Shown piece by piece: positions 25,899 through 34,010 of a stretch of DNA of 64,000 bases. Source of the DNA: Nocardiopsis potens DSM 45234 (lineage in GTDB: Bacteria; Actinomycetota; Actinomycetes; Streptosporangiales; Streptosporangiaceae); assembly GCF_000341105.1 (NCBI RefSeq), contig NZ_ANBB01000047.1:99203-163202 (forward strand). The letters run 5' to 3'. The position numbers and the translations under genes were made by a program. Each line of letters opens with the position of its first letter. Position 1 is the first letter of the stretch. The notes under the pieces were generated by a model that had not been told where the DNA came from, did no database searches, and was given only the letters and a program-made list of their open reading frames with translations.

Positions 25899-27449
25899 AT
25901 GGACGAACTTCCGGAACGGCTCCGCGCCATCGCCGACCTCCGCGTGCCCGAGATGCGGGTGGGCGCCGGGCGGCACGAGTACGACGGCACCACCGGCGAC
26001 CTCTCCCCGGACGGGGTGCGCTCCGGGCTCGCCCGGGTCGGCGCCGGAGGCGCCTTCGACGACCCGCACGAGGAGGCGCACGCGCGCATCCAGGAGGAGG
26101 CGCTCCGCTACACCCTGGGCGAGCTGGAGGAGCACCGCTTCAACCCGCTGCTCCACCTCGACGAGCTCGACCTGTCCTGCTACGACCGGGACTACGCCCC
26201 GCTCCCGGAGCGGGCCGCCGCCCGGCTGCGCCACCTGGAGGCCTGGCCAGCCGCGGTGGAGGCGGCGCTCGCCGCGCTGGACCGGGTGAGCGCCCCCATC
26301 GCCGAGGCGCTGCTGCCCGCCGCGCGCGGCCTCGCCGCCGGGGTGCCCGCCGACGCCCCCGAGGACGTCCGCGCCGACGCGCTCCGCGCGCACGACCGCC
26401 TCGTCGGCCACCTGGAGAAGGCCGCCCGGGACGGCGACCCCAGCGCCCGGCTCGGCACCGGGGCGCTGCGCCGGCTGATGGGCGCCCCCGAGGGCGTCGA
26501 CGTCGACCTCGACCGGCTGGCCGGGCGCGCCGACGCCGAGCGGGACCGGCTGATGGACCGGCTCGCCGAGGCCACCGGGCGCATCGCGCCGGGACGCCCG
26601 CCGCTGGAGGTCGCCCGGGAGCTGGTCCGCGACCACCCCGGCCCGGAGGGCGTGCTGGAGGCCGCCCGCACCTGGACCCGGCTGGCCACCGCGTTCACCG
26701 CCGAGCGCGGCCTGGCCCCGTTCCACGACGGGGAGCTGGAGGTGTCGGAGTCGCCGGAGTCCCAGCGCTGGGCGACCGCGATGCTCTCCTGGCCCGGCCC
26801 GGCCGAGTCGGAGAGCACCACGAACTACTACATCACCCCGCCCGACCCGGCGTGGACCGAGGCCGAGCGGGAGGAGTGGCTGGAGGTGTTCAGCGCCACC
26901 ACCCTGCCCGCGATCACCGTGCACGAGGTGGCCCCGGGCCACTACTCGCACGGCCGGGCGCTGCGCCGGGCCCGGGGCCCGGTGGCCCGCACCTTCTTCT
27001 CCAGCGCGTTCATCGAGGGCTGGGCGCACTACGCGGAGGAGGTGTGCGTGGAGGAGGGCTTCGGCGCCTACGCCGAGGAGGCGCTCGGCGGCTCCGTCAC
27101 CGCCGCGCACTTCGAGGCCGGCGTCTGGCTGGAGGCGCTGATCCGGGTCACCCGGCTGGCCGCCGCCATCGGCGTGCACACCGGGGAGATGACGGTCGCC
27201 GACGCGGCCGCCCGGTTCTCCGCCGACACCGCGCTGACCGGCACCGCGGCGCTCTCCGAGGCGCAGCGGGCCACCTTCGACCCCACCTACGGCCGGTACA
27301 CCTGGGGCAAGCTGGAGATCCAGGCGCTGCGCGAGCGCGCCCGCCGGGAGTGGGGGGCCGGTTTCACCCTCACCCGGTTCCACGCCGCCCTGCTCTCCCT
27401 GGGTGCGCCGCCGCTCGGCCTGATCGGCGCCGCGCTGGACCGCGGCTGA
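25899..27449 (+). CDS. DUF885 family metallopeptidase-like protein
   Basis: A 516-residue protein of DUF885, a gluzincin-like family. The zinc motif is HEVAPGH (H342-E343...H347), and EGWAHYAEE around residue 373 supplies the downstream Glu ligand. PPDPAWTEAEREEWL and RYTWGKLEIQALRERARREW are family blocks. No signal peptide is seen, so it is probably cytoplasmic. Peptidase activity is inferred from the zinc site. The ATG at 25899 is used because the in-frame sequence upstream crosses the antisense SanA-like gene. Confidence 0.87.
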   Translation: MDELPERLRAIADLRVPEMRVGAGRHEYDGTTGDLSPDGVRSGLARVGAGGAFDDPHEEAHARIQEEALRYTLGELEEHRFNPLLHLDELDLSCYDRDYAPLPERAAARLRHLEAWPAAVEAALAALDRVSAPIAEALLPAARGLAAGVPADAPEDVRADALRAHDRLVGHLEKAARDGDPSARLGTGALRRLMGAPEGVDVDLDRLAGRADAERDRLMDRLAEATGRIAPGRPPLEVARELVRDHPGPEGVLEAARTWTRLATAFTAERGLAPFHDGELEVSESPESQRWATAMLSWPGPAESESTTNYYITPPDPAWTEAEREEWLEVFSATTLPAITVHEVAPGHYSHGRALRRARGPVARTFFSSAFIEGWAHYAEEVCVEEGFGAYAEEALGGSVTAAHFEAGVWLEALIRVTRLAAAIGVHTGEMTVADAAARFSADTALTGTAALSEAQRATFDPTYGRYTWGKLEIQALRERARREWGAGFTLTRFHAALLSLGAPPLGLIGAALDRG

Positions 27450-27480
27450 GTCCTCCCTCGGGGACCCCGCGCCGACCCCG

Positions 27481-27520
27481 GCGCCGCCGTCCCAACGCAG
27501 CTCGAGACGGCGGCGGCGCC
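27481..27520. terminator. Bidirectional terminator
   Basis: GCGCCGCCGTC pairs with GACGGCGGCGGCGCC around a 14-nt loop, between the DUF885 gene and the convergent RpiR gene. Confidence 0.6.
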
Positions 27521-27524
27521 GAGG

Positions 27525-28457
27525 TCAGCGCCCCTTGGGCCGCTCGCCGACGCGCAGCCCGCGCACCGCGTCGTAGGTGGTCTCCAGGGCGGTGCGGCTG
27601 TCGGCGTAGCGCAGCTGGGCCAGCCCGACGAACAGGCAGTCGACCACGGTGAGCTGGGCCAGCCGGCTGGCGGTGGCGCCGGAGCGGTACGTGGTCTCCC
27701 TGGCGGCCGTGGTGAGCACGTGGTCGGCGCTCTCGCTGATCGGGCTGCGCGGGAAGTTGGTGATGGCGACCGCGGTCGCGCCGCGGGCGCGCGCCTCGGC
27801 CAGCGCCCGCACCGTCTCGATGGTGGCGCCGCTGTGCGAGACGCCCACCGCGACGTCGCCCTCCCGGAGCAGCGCCGCGCTGGTCAGCATGACGTGGTTG
27901 TCCGCCCAGGCGAACGAGGCCAGCCCGATCCGGTGCAGCTTCTGCTGCAGGTCGGCGCCGACGAACGCGCTGGCGCCCACCCCGTAGATGTCGATGCGGC
28001 GCGCGGCGGCCAGCGCCTCCACCACCGTCTCCAGCACGTCCACGTCCAGCTGGGCGGCGGTGTCCTCCACCGCGCGGGCGTCGGTGTAGGCGATCTTCTG
28101 CACCACGGTGACCAGGGTGTCGTCGGGGTCGATGTCGCCGACGGCGGCGCGGGTGCTCAGCCCGGCGCCGCGCGCCTGGCCCGCCTCGGTGGCCAGGGCC
28201 AGCCGCAGCTCGCGGTAGCCGGAGAAGTCGATGGTCCGGCAGAACCGGATCACCGTCGCCTCGGAGGTCGAGCAGTCCTTGGCCAGCTGGGTGATGGAGG
28301 AGGCGGCGGCGCGCTCGGGATCGTCGACGATGCGCTGGGCCACCCGCTGCTCGGCCGGCGGGAGCGAGGGCAGCAGGGCCCGGATGCGCAGCACCGTGCC
28401 GGGGGACGGGGAGGCCTCCGCGGCCCCGCCGTCGGTCGATTTCGCCGATTTCACCAT
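27525..28457 (-). CDS. MurR/RpiR family transcriptional regulator (HTH + SIS)
   Basis: A 310-residue regulator. The N-terminal RpiR HTH (ITQLAKDCSTSEATVIRFCR, about residues 52-75) is followed by a SIS sugar-phosphate-binding domain (GVGASAFVGADLQQKLHRIG, GVSHSGATIETVRAL). Such proteins sense sugar phosphates, often amino sugars. A BadF-type N-acetylglucosamine kinase gene lies 2.2 kb away across a BTAD regulator, suggesting but not proving an amino-sugar regulon. No Shine-Dalgarno precedes the ATG at 28457; an in-frame ATG at 28472 is an alternative. Confidence 0.88.
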   Translation of the reverse strand: MVKSAKSTDGGAAEASPSPGTVLRIRALLPSLPPAEQRVAQRIVDDPERAAASSITQLAKDCSTSEATVIRFCRTIDFSGYRELRLALATEAGQARGAGLSTRAAVGDIDPDDTLVTVVQKIAYTDARAVEDTAAQLDVDVLETVVEALAAARRIDIYGVGASAFVGADLQQKLHRIGLASFAWADNHVMLTSAALLREGDVAVGVSHSGATIETVRALAEARARGATAVAITNFPRSPISESADHVLTTAARETTYRSGATASRLAQLTVVDCLFVGLAQLRYADSRTALETTYDAVRGLRVGERPKGR

Positions 28458-28612
28458 CGGGGAAAGTCTCATACGGGGCGGAGGCGGAGTCAACGCGGGG
28501 GTTCCGGCGGGACCGCAAGTCGGCGCGGGGACGCCGCCGACCGGGGGCGGATTGCGCGCTCCGCACGCGGAACGGCAGGCTGGGGGCGGCAACGGGAGCC
28601 GCGGGGGGCAGC

Positions 28613-30232
28613 GTGGCAGAGATCTCCTTCGACGTTCTGGGGCCGCTGACCGTCCAGGAAGGCGGCACGCCCCTGGTGGTCCGGGGGGACAAGCGCCGCT
28701 CGCTGCTGGCCGCGCTGCTGCTCCGCTGCGGCCGCACGGTGCCCGGGCGCGACCTGGTCCGCGTCATGTGGGGCCCGGGGATCGAGGAGGAGCGGCGCCG
28801 CGGCGCGCTCCAGGTGCACGTGGTGCGGCTGCGCGCGGCGCTCGGCTTCGAGCACGGCGGGCGGCTGGTCACCGGCAACGACGGCGGCTACCGGGTCGAG
28901 CTCGCCGACGACCAGCTCGACCTGCTGCGGCTGCGCCGGACCACCGAGGAGGCGGGCCGGGCCGAGCGGGACGGCGACCCGCAGAGCGCGTTCCGGCTGC
29001 TCCACCGGTCGCTGCGGATGTGGAAGGGGCCGGTCGCCGCGGACGCCCGCTCGCCGGAGCTGTACGAGAGCGACGTGCGGCACGTGGAGGACGAGCTGCT
29101 CGGCACCGCCGAGCGGTGGGGCGCGCTCGGGCTGCGGCTCGGCCGCCACGACGCCGTCCTCGACCTGCTCGGTCTGATCGCGGCGCGCTTCCCGGAGCGG
29201 GAGCGGCTGATCCGGACCCAGATGGTCGCGCTGTACCGGGGCGGCCGCCAGGGCGACGCGCTGCAGCTGTTCGCCCGCACCCGCCGGCGGCTCGCCGACC
29301 GGCTCGGCGTCGACCCCGGGCCGGAGCTGCGCCGCACCTTCGAAGGCATCCTCCGCGGCGACCTGGGGGAGGGGCCCGCGGTGCCGCGGCAGCGCGCCGC
29401 ACCGGCGATCGGCGGCGCGGGCCGCACCTGCCCGCCCGTCCCGGCGCAGCTCCCGGCGGACGTCCCCGGGTTCGTGGGGCGCCGGGCCGAGCTGGCCGAA
29501 CTGGACGCGCGGATCGGCCCGGACGCGGACGGCCGGGCCGGCCGGGTGCTGCTCAGCGGGCCGCCCGGGGCGGGCTGCTCGGCGCTGGCGCTGCACTGGG
29601 CGCACCGGGCGGCGGAGCGGTTCCCGGACGGCAGCCTCTACGCCGACCTCGGCGGAGGACCGGATCCGCAGCAGGTCGCCGGCCGGTTCCTGCGCGCCCT
29701 CGGCGTGCCCGGCCCGCCGCCGGAGTCGCTGGAGGAGTGCTCCGCGCTGCTCCGCACCGCGCTGGCCGGGCAGCGGGTGCTGATGCTGCTGGACGGCGCC
29801 CGGGACGCCGCCGCGGTGCGCCCGCTGCTCCCCGGCGCCACCGGGTGCGGGGTGCTGGTCACCAGCGGGTACTGGCTGGGCGACCTGATCGCCCGGGACG
29901 GGGCGGCGGCGGTCGCGGTCGGCGCGCTGGCGCAGGAGGAGGCGGTGCGGCTGCTCCGCGGCCGGTTGGGGGGCGCGCGGCTGGACGCGGAGCCGGAGGG
30001 CGCGGCCCGGCTGGCGGCGGCGGTGGACGGGATGCCGCTGGCGCTGAGCATGGCCGCGGCGTGGATGTCCACCCACCCGGGCGCCGGCCTGGACGACCTG
30101 GCGGCCCGGGTGGAGGCCCGCGATGAGGAGGCCCCCGCCGAGCGGATGGCCGCCGTGCTGGGCGGCGATCCGCGTTTCCTCATCGGCGGACCGGGGGCGG
30201 ACGGTTCCGGGGGAGGGGCCCGGCAGGGGTGA
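28613..30232 (+). CDS. BTAD/AfsR-family regulator with degenerate P-loop
   Basis: A 539-residue SARP/AfsR-like protein. An OmpR-type DNA-binding domain (1-100) and a BTAD domain (100-245) precede a partial NB-ARC region beginning VPGFVGRRAELAELDARI. The P-loop reads SGPPGAGCS, with Cys 322 where Lys is required, so ATP binding is probably weak or lost. VLMLLDGARD (Walker B position) and GMPLALSMAAAW remain. The TPR half of AfsR is absent. The start is GTG at 28613, divergent from the RpiR gene by 155 bp. Targets are unknown. Confidence 0.83.
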   Translation: MAEISFDVLGPLTVQEGGTPLVVRGDKRRSLLAALLLRCGRTVPGRDLVRVMWGPGIEEERRRGALQVHVVRLRAALGFEHGGRLVTGNDGGYRVELADDQLDLLRLRRTTEEAGRAERDGDPQSAFRLLHRSLRMWKGPVAADARSPELYESDVRHVEDELLGTAERWGALGLRLGRHDAVLDLLGLIAARFPERERLIRTQMVALYRGGRQGDALQLFARTRRRLADRLGVDPGPELRRTFEGILRGDLGEGPAVPRQRAAPAIGGAGRTCPPVPAQLPADVPGFVGRRAELAELDARIGPDADGRAGRVLLSGPPGAGCSALALHWAHRAAERFPDGSLYADLGGGPDPQQVAGRFLRALGVPGPPPESLEECSALLRTALAGQRVLMLLDGARDAAAVRPLLPGATGCGVLVTSGYWLGDLIARDGAAAVAVGALAQEEAVRLLRGRLGGARLDAEPEGAARLAAAVDGMPLALSMAAAWMSTHPGAGLDDLAARVEARDEEAPAERMAAVLGGDPRFLIGGPGADGSGGGARQG

Positions 30233-30706
30233 TCGCCCCCCTCCGGACCACCCCCGCCGGGCACGGGCGTCCCGTTCGGCACGGGCGCCCGCGACCCCCG
30301 CGGGCCGGCCCGGTCCCCGGCCCTCCGGGCCGGACCCCCTGCCGTGCATCGACCCGCTTCTCCTCGGCGGTGACCGCGGCCGCGGGGAAGTACCGGCCGG
30401 AACCGTCCGAGTGCCTCCACTGTGCACGAGCCTGCTTTCAGCGTGCTGGCGGTCTGCTTTCAACCCCCGGACCTGCCCGCTTCCACCCCGATTCCGGCCG
30501 GCCCGCCACCCCGGCGAGAGACGCCCCGACCGGAACCGGCCGCCCCCCGCCCACCGCGGCCCGGCCCGCTCCGGCCGCGGGGGAGGTCCCGGTCGCGGCG
30601 GGGCACCGGTTCCGCCCCGCCGCCGGGAAGCCGACGCGGCCCCGGTCGACCCGGCCGCCGGGGCGGGCACTGGTGGCGGGGGCGGGGCGCGGCTTACTGT
30701 TCCCCC
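30233..30706. other. 474-bp intergenic region before the NAG kinase gene
   Basis: No convincing gene. A 9-bp direct repeat CTGCTTTCA occurs at 30432-30440 and 30454-30462, exactly 22 bp apart (two helical turns), and could be an operator. The remaining sequence is Pro/Arg-coding-like low complexity in every frame and very GC-rich. Confidence 0.45.
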
Positions 30707-31666
30707 ATGACTCGCGAGGTGGTGATCGGAGTGGACGCCGGCGGCACCGCGACGCGCTGCGTCGTGGTGGGCCTGGACGGCGAGCTCCTCGGGCGCGGTA
30801 CCGGCGGCGGCGCCAACCAGTTCTCCAGCCCGGACCCCGCGGCGGCGCTGGAGGGGGCGGTCCGCGCGGCCGTGCGGGACGCCCGGGGCCGCACCGGCGG
30901 GCTGGCCGTGAGCTCGGCGGTGTTCGGCATGGCCGGGGCGTCGGCCGCCGGGCACGCGCGCGCGGTGGAGACCGCCCGCGGCGCCTGGCGGGCCGCGGGC
31001 CTGGACGGGGAGCCGCGGGTCAGCGACGACATCGCGGTCGCCTTCGCCTCGGGCAGCGCCGCGGCCGAAGGGGCGGTGCTCATCGCCGGGACCGGCGCCG
31101 TCGCCGCCTCGGTCCGGGACGGGGAGGTGGTCCGCCGCTGCGACGGCTACGGCTGGCTGCTCGGGGACGCCGGGTCGGCGGTGTGGATCGGGCTGGAGGG
31201 GCTGCGCGCCGCCCTGGCCGCGGTCGACGGCCGGGGCGGCCCGACCGCGCTCACCGAGCGGCTGGCCGCCGCGCTGGGCATCGCCCCCGGGGACCCGCAG
31301 GAGGTCATCCGGGTGGTTTACGCCCGCCGCCCGGCCGAGCTGGGCGCGCTCGCCCCGGAGGTCACCGCGGCGGCGGCCGCCGGCGACGCGGAGGCGGCCG
31401 GGGTCTGCGCCCGGGCCGCGGAGCGGCTGCTGGAGTCGCTGGCGGCCGCGGTGCCGGACCCGGCGCCCGGCCTGCCGGTGGTGTTCGCCGGCGGGGTGCT
31501 CGCCGCCGGCCCGGTGGCCGACCGGGTGCGCGCCGAGGTGCGGGCGCGGTTCGGGGCCGAGCCGCTGAGCGCCGCCGACGGCGCGCTGGGCGCGGCGGGG
31601 CTGGCGCTCCGCGGCGCCGGAGCACCCGCCTCCGCGCACGTCCGGCTCATCGCCGCACCGGCCTGA
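30707..31666 (+). CDS. BadF/BadG-type N-acetylglucosamine kinase
   Basis: A 319-residue ASKHA kinase. VIGVDAGGTATRCVVVGLDG is the phosphate-1 motif, VLIAGTGAVAASVRDGEVVR is phosphate-2, and FAGGVLAAGPVADRVR is the adenosine motif. YGWLLGDAGSAVWIGLEGLR is typical of NAG kinases. It would phosphorylate GlcNAc or a related amino sugar in the cytoplasm. The nearby RpiR regulator fits an amino-sugar theme. The ATG at 30707 is chosen; a longer in-frame reading upstream is Pro/Arg low complexity. Confidence 0.87.
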   Translation: MTREVVIGVDAGGTATRCVVVGLDGELLGRGTGGGANQFSSPDPAAALEGAVRAAVRDARGRTGGLAVSSAVFGMAGASAAGHARAVETARGAWRAAGLDGEPRVSDDIAVAFASGSAAAEGAVLIAGTGAVAASVRDGEVVRRCDGYGWLLGDAGSAVWIGLEGLRAALAAVDGRGGPTALTERLAAALGIAPGDPQEVIRVVYARRPAELGALAPEVTAAAAAGDAEAAGVCARAAERLLESLAAAVPDPAPGLPVVFAGGVLAAGPVADRVRAEVRARFGAEPLSAADGALGAAGLALRGAGAPASAHVRLIAAPA

Positions 31667-31767
31667 CCTGCGATCCGCCCCGGACGGCCGCTGAGAAGCC
31701 GGTCATATCGGCCTTTTCGGGCTGGGAGGGGGCGCGCGGCGCCCCTGGAGTCGCTAGGGTCGGGCGC

Positions 31768-31953
31768 ATGTCCGAAAAGAATGAAGAGAGCGTCGACCCG
31801 GCGGGGTCGACGACCATGTTCCGCCGCTTCGTGGCGGAGAACCAGCAGAGCGAGCCCGAGCCTCGCCGCCCGATCACGCCCTACGTCCTGGCCGGCGTCG
31901 GCGCCCTCGTCGCCATCGCCATCATCGTGGGCGTGGTCCTCACGTGGAGCTGA
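31768..31953 (+). CDS. Small single-span membrane protein
   Basis: A 61-residue protein: a charged N-terminal half (MSEKNEESVDPAGSTTMFRR) followed by one transmembrane helix (YVLAGVGALVAIAIIVGVVL) and a two-residue tail. The A/T-containing codons near its start (AAA, AAT, GAA) differ from the background. No domain is recognised. It lies 101 nt after the NAG kinase gene and 106 nt before a tRNA-Lys gene. It is likely real given its composition and clean hydrophobic helix. Confidence 0.65.
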   Translation: MSEKNEESVDPAGSTTMFRRFVAENQQSEPEPRRPITPYVLAGVGALVAIAIIVGVVLTWS

Positions 31954-32059
31954 CGGCTTCCGCGCCCCCACTTCCGCCCGCCTCGGGAGGTGGGGGCACA
32001 AACCGTTCGCCCGCACCCCGCGCTCCTGCTAAACTCATCGACGTCGCCGAGAGCGACCG

Positions 32060-32132
<73 letters not shown>

Positions 32133-32141
32133 CCCGAGAGC

Positions 32142-32169
32142 AAGGCCCTGGACGACCGTCCGGGGCCTT
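32142..32169 (+). terminator. Terminator after tRNA-Lys copy 1
   Basis: AAGGCCCTGGAC pairs with GTCCGGGGCCTT (one G-T wobble) around a 4-nt loop, then a T-containing tail, 9 nt after the tRNA. Confidence 0.75.
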
Positions 32170-32388
32170 CGTCGTTTCCGCCTTCTTCCTTGCTTCCGCC
32201 GTTCCGCCCGGCCGCGCCCGCAGTGCCCGCGGCGCCTGCCGTGCTCTCCACTCCACTCCGAAGCGGTGACCCCGCCGCTCTCCGCGCGCCCCGCCGCCTC
32301 GGTCCCACCACTCCCGGCCTCCGCCGAGCCCGCTGCGCCGCCGAGGAGGCGCGGGCCGGAAGGGGGAGGCGGTTTCGCGGGCATTCTA

Positions 32389-32417
32389 GTATTGCTACAT
32401 TGATACAAGGGCAATAC
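32389..32417. promoter_or_regulatory. Inverted-repeat operator of the YtrA-type operon
   Basis: GTATTGC (32389-32395) and GCAATAC (32411-32417) are perfect 7-bp arms with a 15-nt AT-rich spacer containing TACATTGATACA. This lies 16 nt upstream of the ATG at 32434, within the likely promoter. It fits autoregulation by the GntR/YtrA repressor encoded second in the operon. Confidence 0.6.
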
Positions 32418-32433
32418 AAGAAAGAGGTGTTCC

Positions 32434-33330
32434 ATGCCCCCATGGCTCATCGTCGCCGCCGTCCTGGCCGCCGTGGCGGTGGTCGGGCTGGTCTGCGGCG
32501 GAAGGGCGTCCGAGCGGGCGGTGCGGCGCTTCGCCCGCAGCGCGCGGCTGTCCGGCGGCGCCGACGCCGAACTCGCCGACCGGCTGGGCCGCCGCACCAG
32601 GGCCGCCTGGACCGGGGCGTCCGCCGTGCTCGCGGCGGCGATCGCGATCGGGCTGCTGTTCCCCAGGACCTACCACGCCTCGGGGTGGGGGCTGGCCCTG
32701 GTCGCCGCACTCACCGCGGGATGGGCGCTCGGCCCCGCCGCCGCCGTGATCGGCCGGGCGCTGCGCGGGGCTCCGAAGGGACCCCGGCGGGTCGCCCGCG
32801 CGGTCGTACCGACCGTCGCCGACCATGTCGGCCCGGCGGAGCGGCTGGCCGCGCTCGCGGCCGCGCTGTCCCCTGCCGCGGTCACCGCCGGAGCCGCGGC
32901 GGCCGCCGCTCTCGGAGCCCCGGGAAGGGAGCTTCTTCCCTGGTGGCTCTCTGTCCTGCTCTCCGCCATCGGGCTCGGCTGCTTCGCCGCGGCGGAAGGG
33001 GCCGCGGCCCGCCTGGTCGCGGCGCCCCGCCCCGCCGAGACCGAGCAGGCGCTGCGGCGCGAGGACGCGCTGCGGGCGCAGGCGCTGCGCGGGCTGTACC
33101 GGGCGAGTGCGATCGTCCCGCTGTGCATCGCCCTGCTGCTGGTGCTCATCGCCGACCCCTGGGTCGGCGAGGCCGCTTCGGCGGTCTCCGGCCACGCCGC
33201 CTACACCGCGGCCGCGCTCCTCCTGGCGCTGTCGGCCGCGGCCTTCGCCGGCGCGGCGGCGGCCGCGCTGCCGGGGCGGCGCTTCGCCGACCGGCTGTGG
33301 CGGTCGGCCCCCGGAAGGGGCGCCGCATGA
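32434..33330 (+). CDS. Multi-spanning membrane protein of a YtrA-type operon
   Basis: A 298-residue polytopic membrane protein with hydrophobic segments at about 4-22, 62-80, 88-106, 135-160, 170-190, 230-250 and 260-285. No transporter signature is recognised. AAGAGGTG supplies the Shine-Dalgarno. It overlaps the GntR gene by 4 nt (ATGA), so the two are coupled. YtrA-type regulators commonly control an adjacent membrane protein or ABC transporter induced by envelope stress; this protein is the probable regulated product. Its function is unknown. Confidence 0.78.
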   Translation: MPPWLIVAAVLAAVAVVGLVCGGRASERAVRRFARSARLSGGADAELADRLGRRTRAAWTGASAVLAAAIAIGLLFPRTYHASGWGLALVAALTAGWALGPAAAVIGRALRGAPKGPRRVARAVVPTVADHVGPAERLAALAAALSPAAVTAGAAAAAALGAPGRELLPWWLSVLLSAIGLGCFAAAEGAAARLVAAPRPAETEQALRREDALRAQALRGLYRASAIVPLCIALLLVLIADPWVGEAASAVSGHAAYTAAALLLALSAAAFAGAAAAALPGRRFADRLWRSAPGRGAA

Positions 33331-33716
33331 TCATCTCGGTGGACCAGGGCTCGCACGTCCCCCCGTTCGAGCAGGTGCGCGAGCAGATCGGGGGGCTCAT
33401 CGCGGACGGGTCCCTCGCCCCCGGGGCGCGGCTGCCGCCGGTGCGCCGGCTCGCCGCGGACCTGGGGCTGGCGCCCAACACGGTGGCCCGCGCCTACCGG
33501 GAGCTGGAGCACGCGGGGCTGGTCCGCGGCCGGGGCGCCCGCGGGACGTTCGTCCTCCCCGCCGCGGAGGAGAGGGCGGGCGGCCGGGCACCGGACCCGA
33601 GCGCGGTGCGGGCGGCGGCGCGGGAACTGGCCCGTTCGGCGCTCCGCGCCGGGCTGGGGCGCGACGAGCTGCTGGCGCTGGTCGCCGAAGAATGGGATGG
33701 GGCGAAAACGGGATAA
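33327..33716 (+). CDS. GntR family regulator, YtrA subfamily
   Basis: A 129-residue repressor. The GntR winged helix (PPFEQVREQIGGLIADGSLA, LPPVRRLAADLGLAPNTVAR) is followed by only about 45 residues, the short C-terminus that defines the YtrA subfamily. It overlaps the membrane-protein gene by 4 nt. It most likely binds the inverted repeat at 32389-32417 to repress its own operon. The inducer is unknown; cell-wall antibiotics are the usual trigger in Bacillus YtrA. Confidence 0.88.
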   Translation: MIISVDQGSHVPPFEQVREQIGGLIADGSLAPGARLPPVRRLAADLGLAPNTVARAYRELEHAGLVRGRGARGTFVLPAAEERAGGRAPDPSAVRAAARELARSALRAGLGRDELLALVAEEWDGAKTG

Positions 33717-33720
33717 AAGT

Positions 33721-33772
33721 CGGCCGCTCCGGGCTCCGCAGGGTTGTCCGCCCTCCGGGCCCGAAGCGGCCG
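33721..33772 (+). terminator. Possible terminator after the GntR gene
   Basis: CGGCCGCT (33721-33728) and AGCGGCCG (33765-33772) form a perfect outer stem with further GC pairing inside. The rest of the 294-bp gap to 34011 shows no gene; GTTGCATTACGGTTGG around 33932 may be part of the next promoter. Confidence 0.5.
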
Positions 33773-34010
33773 CCGAGTCCCCGCTCCGCCCCGGCCGGTG
33801 CGGGCACCGGCCGCCGTCCTGGGCGGATTCGGGGTTCTCCCCTTCCCTCTGTCGGTGGGGGCACGGCCCCGCCCCTCGCGAGGGGCCGGGACTCCATCCC
33901 TGAACAGCCTCTCGGATCGTGGATGGAGGCCGGTTGCATTACGGTTGGATCCCTGTCGGAGCACGCGGTGCGGGCCGGATCGGACTGCGGCGCGGGCGGA
34001 AGGGGAGTGC

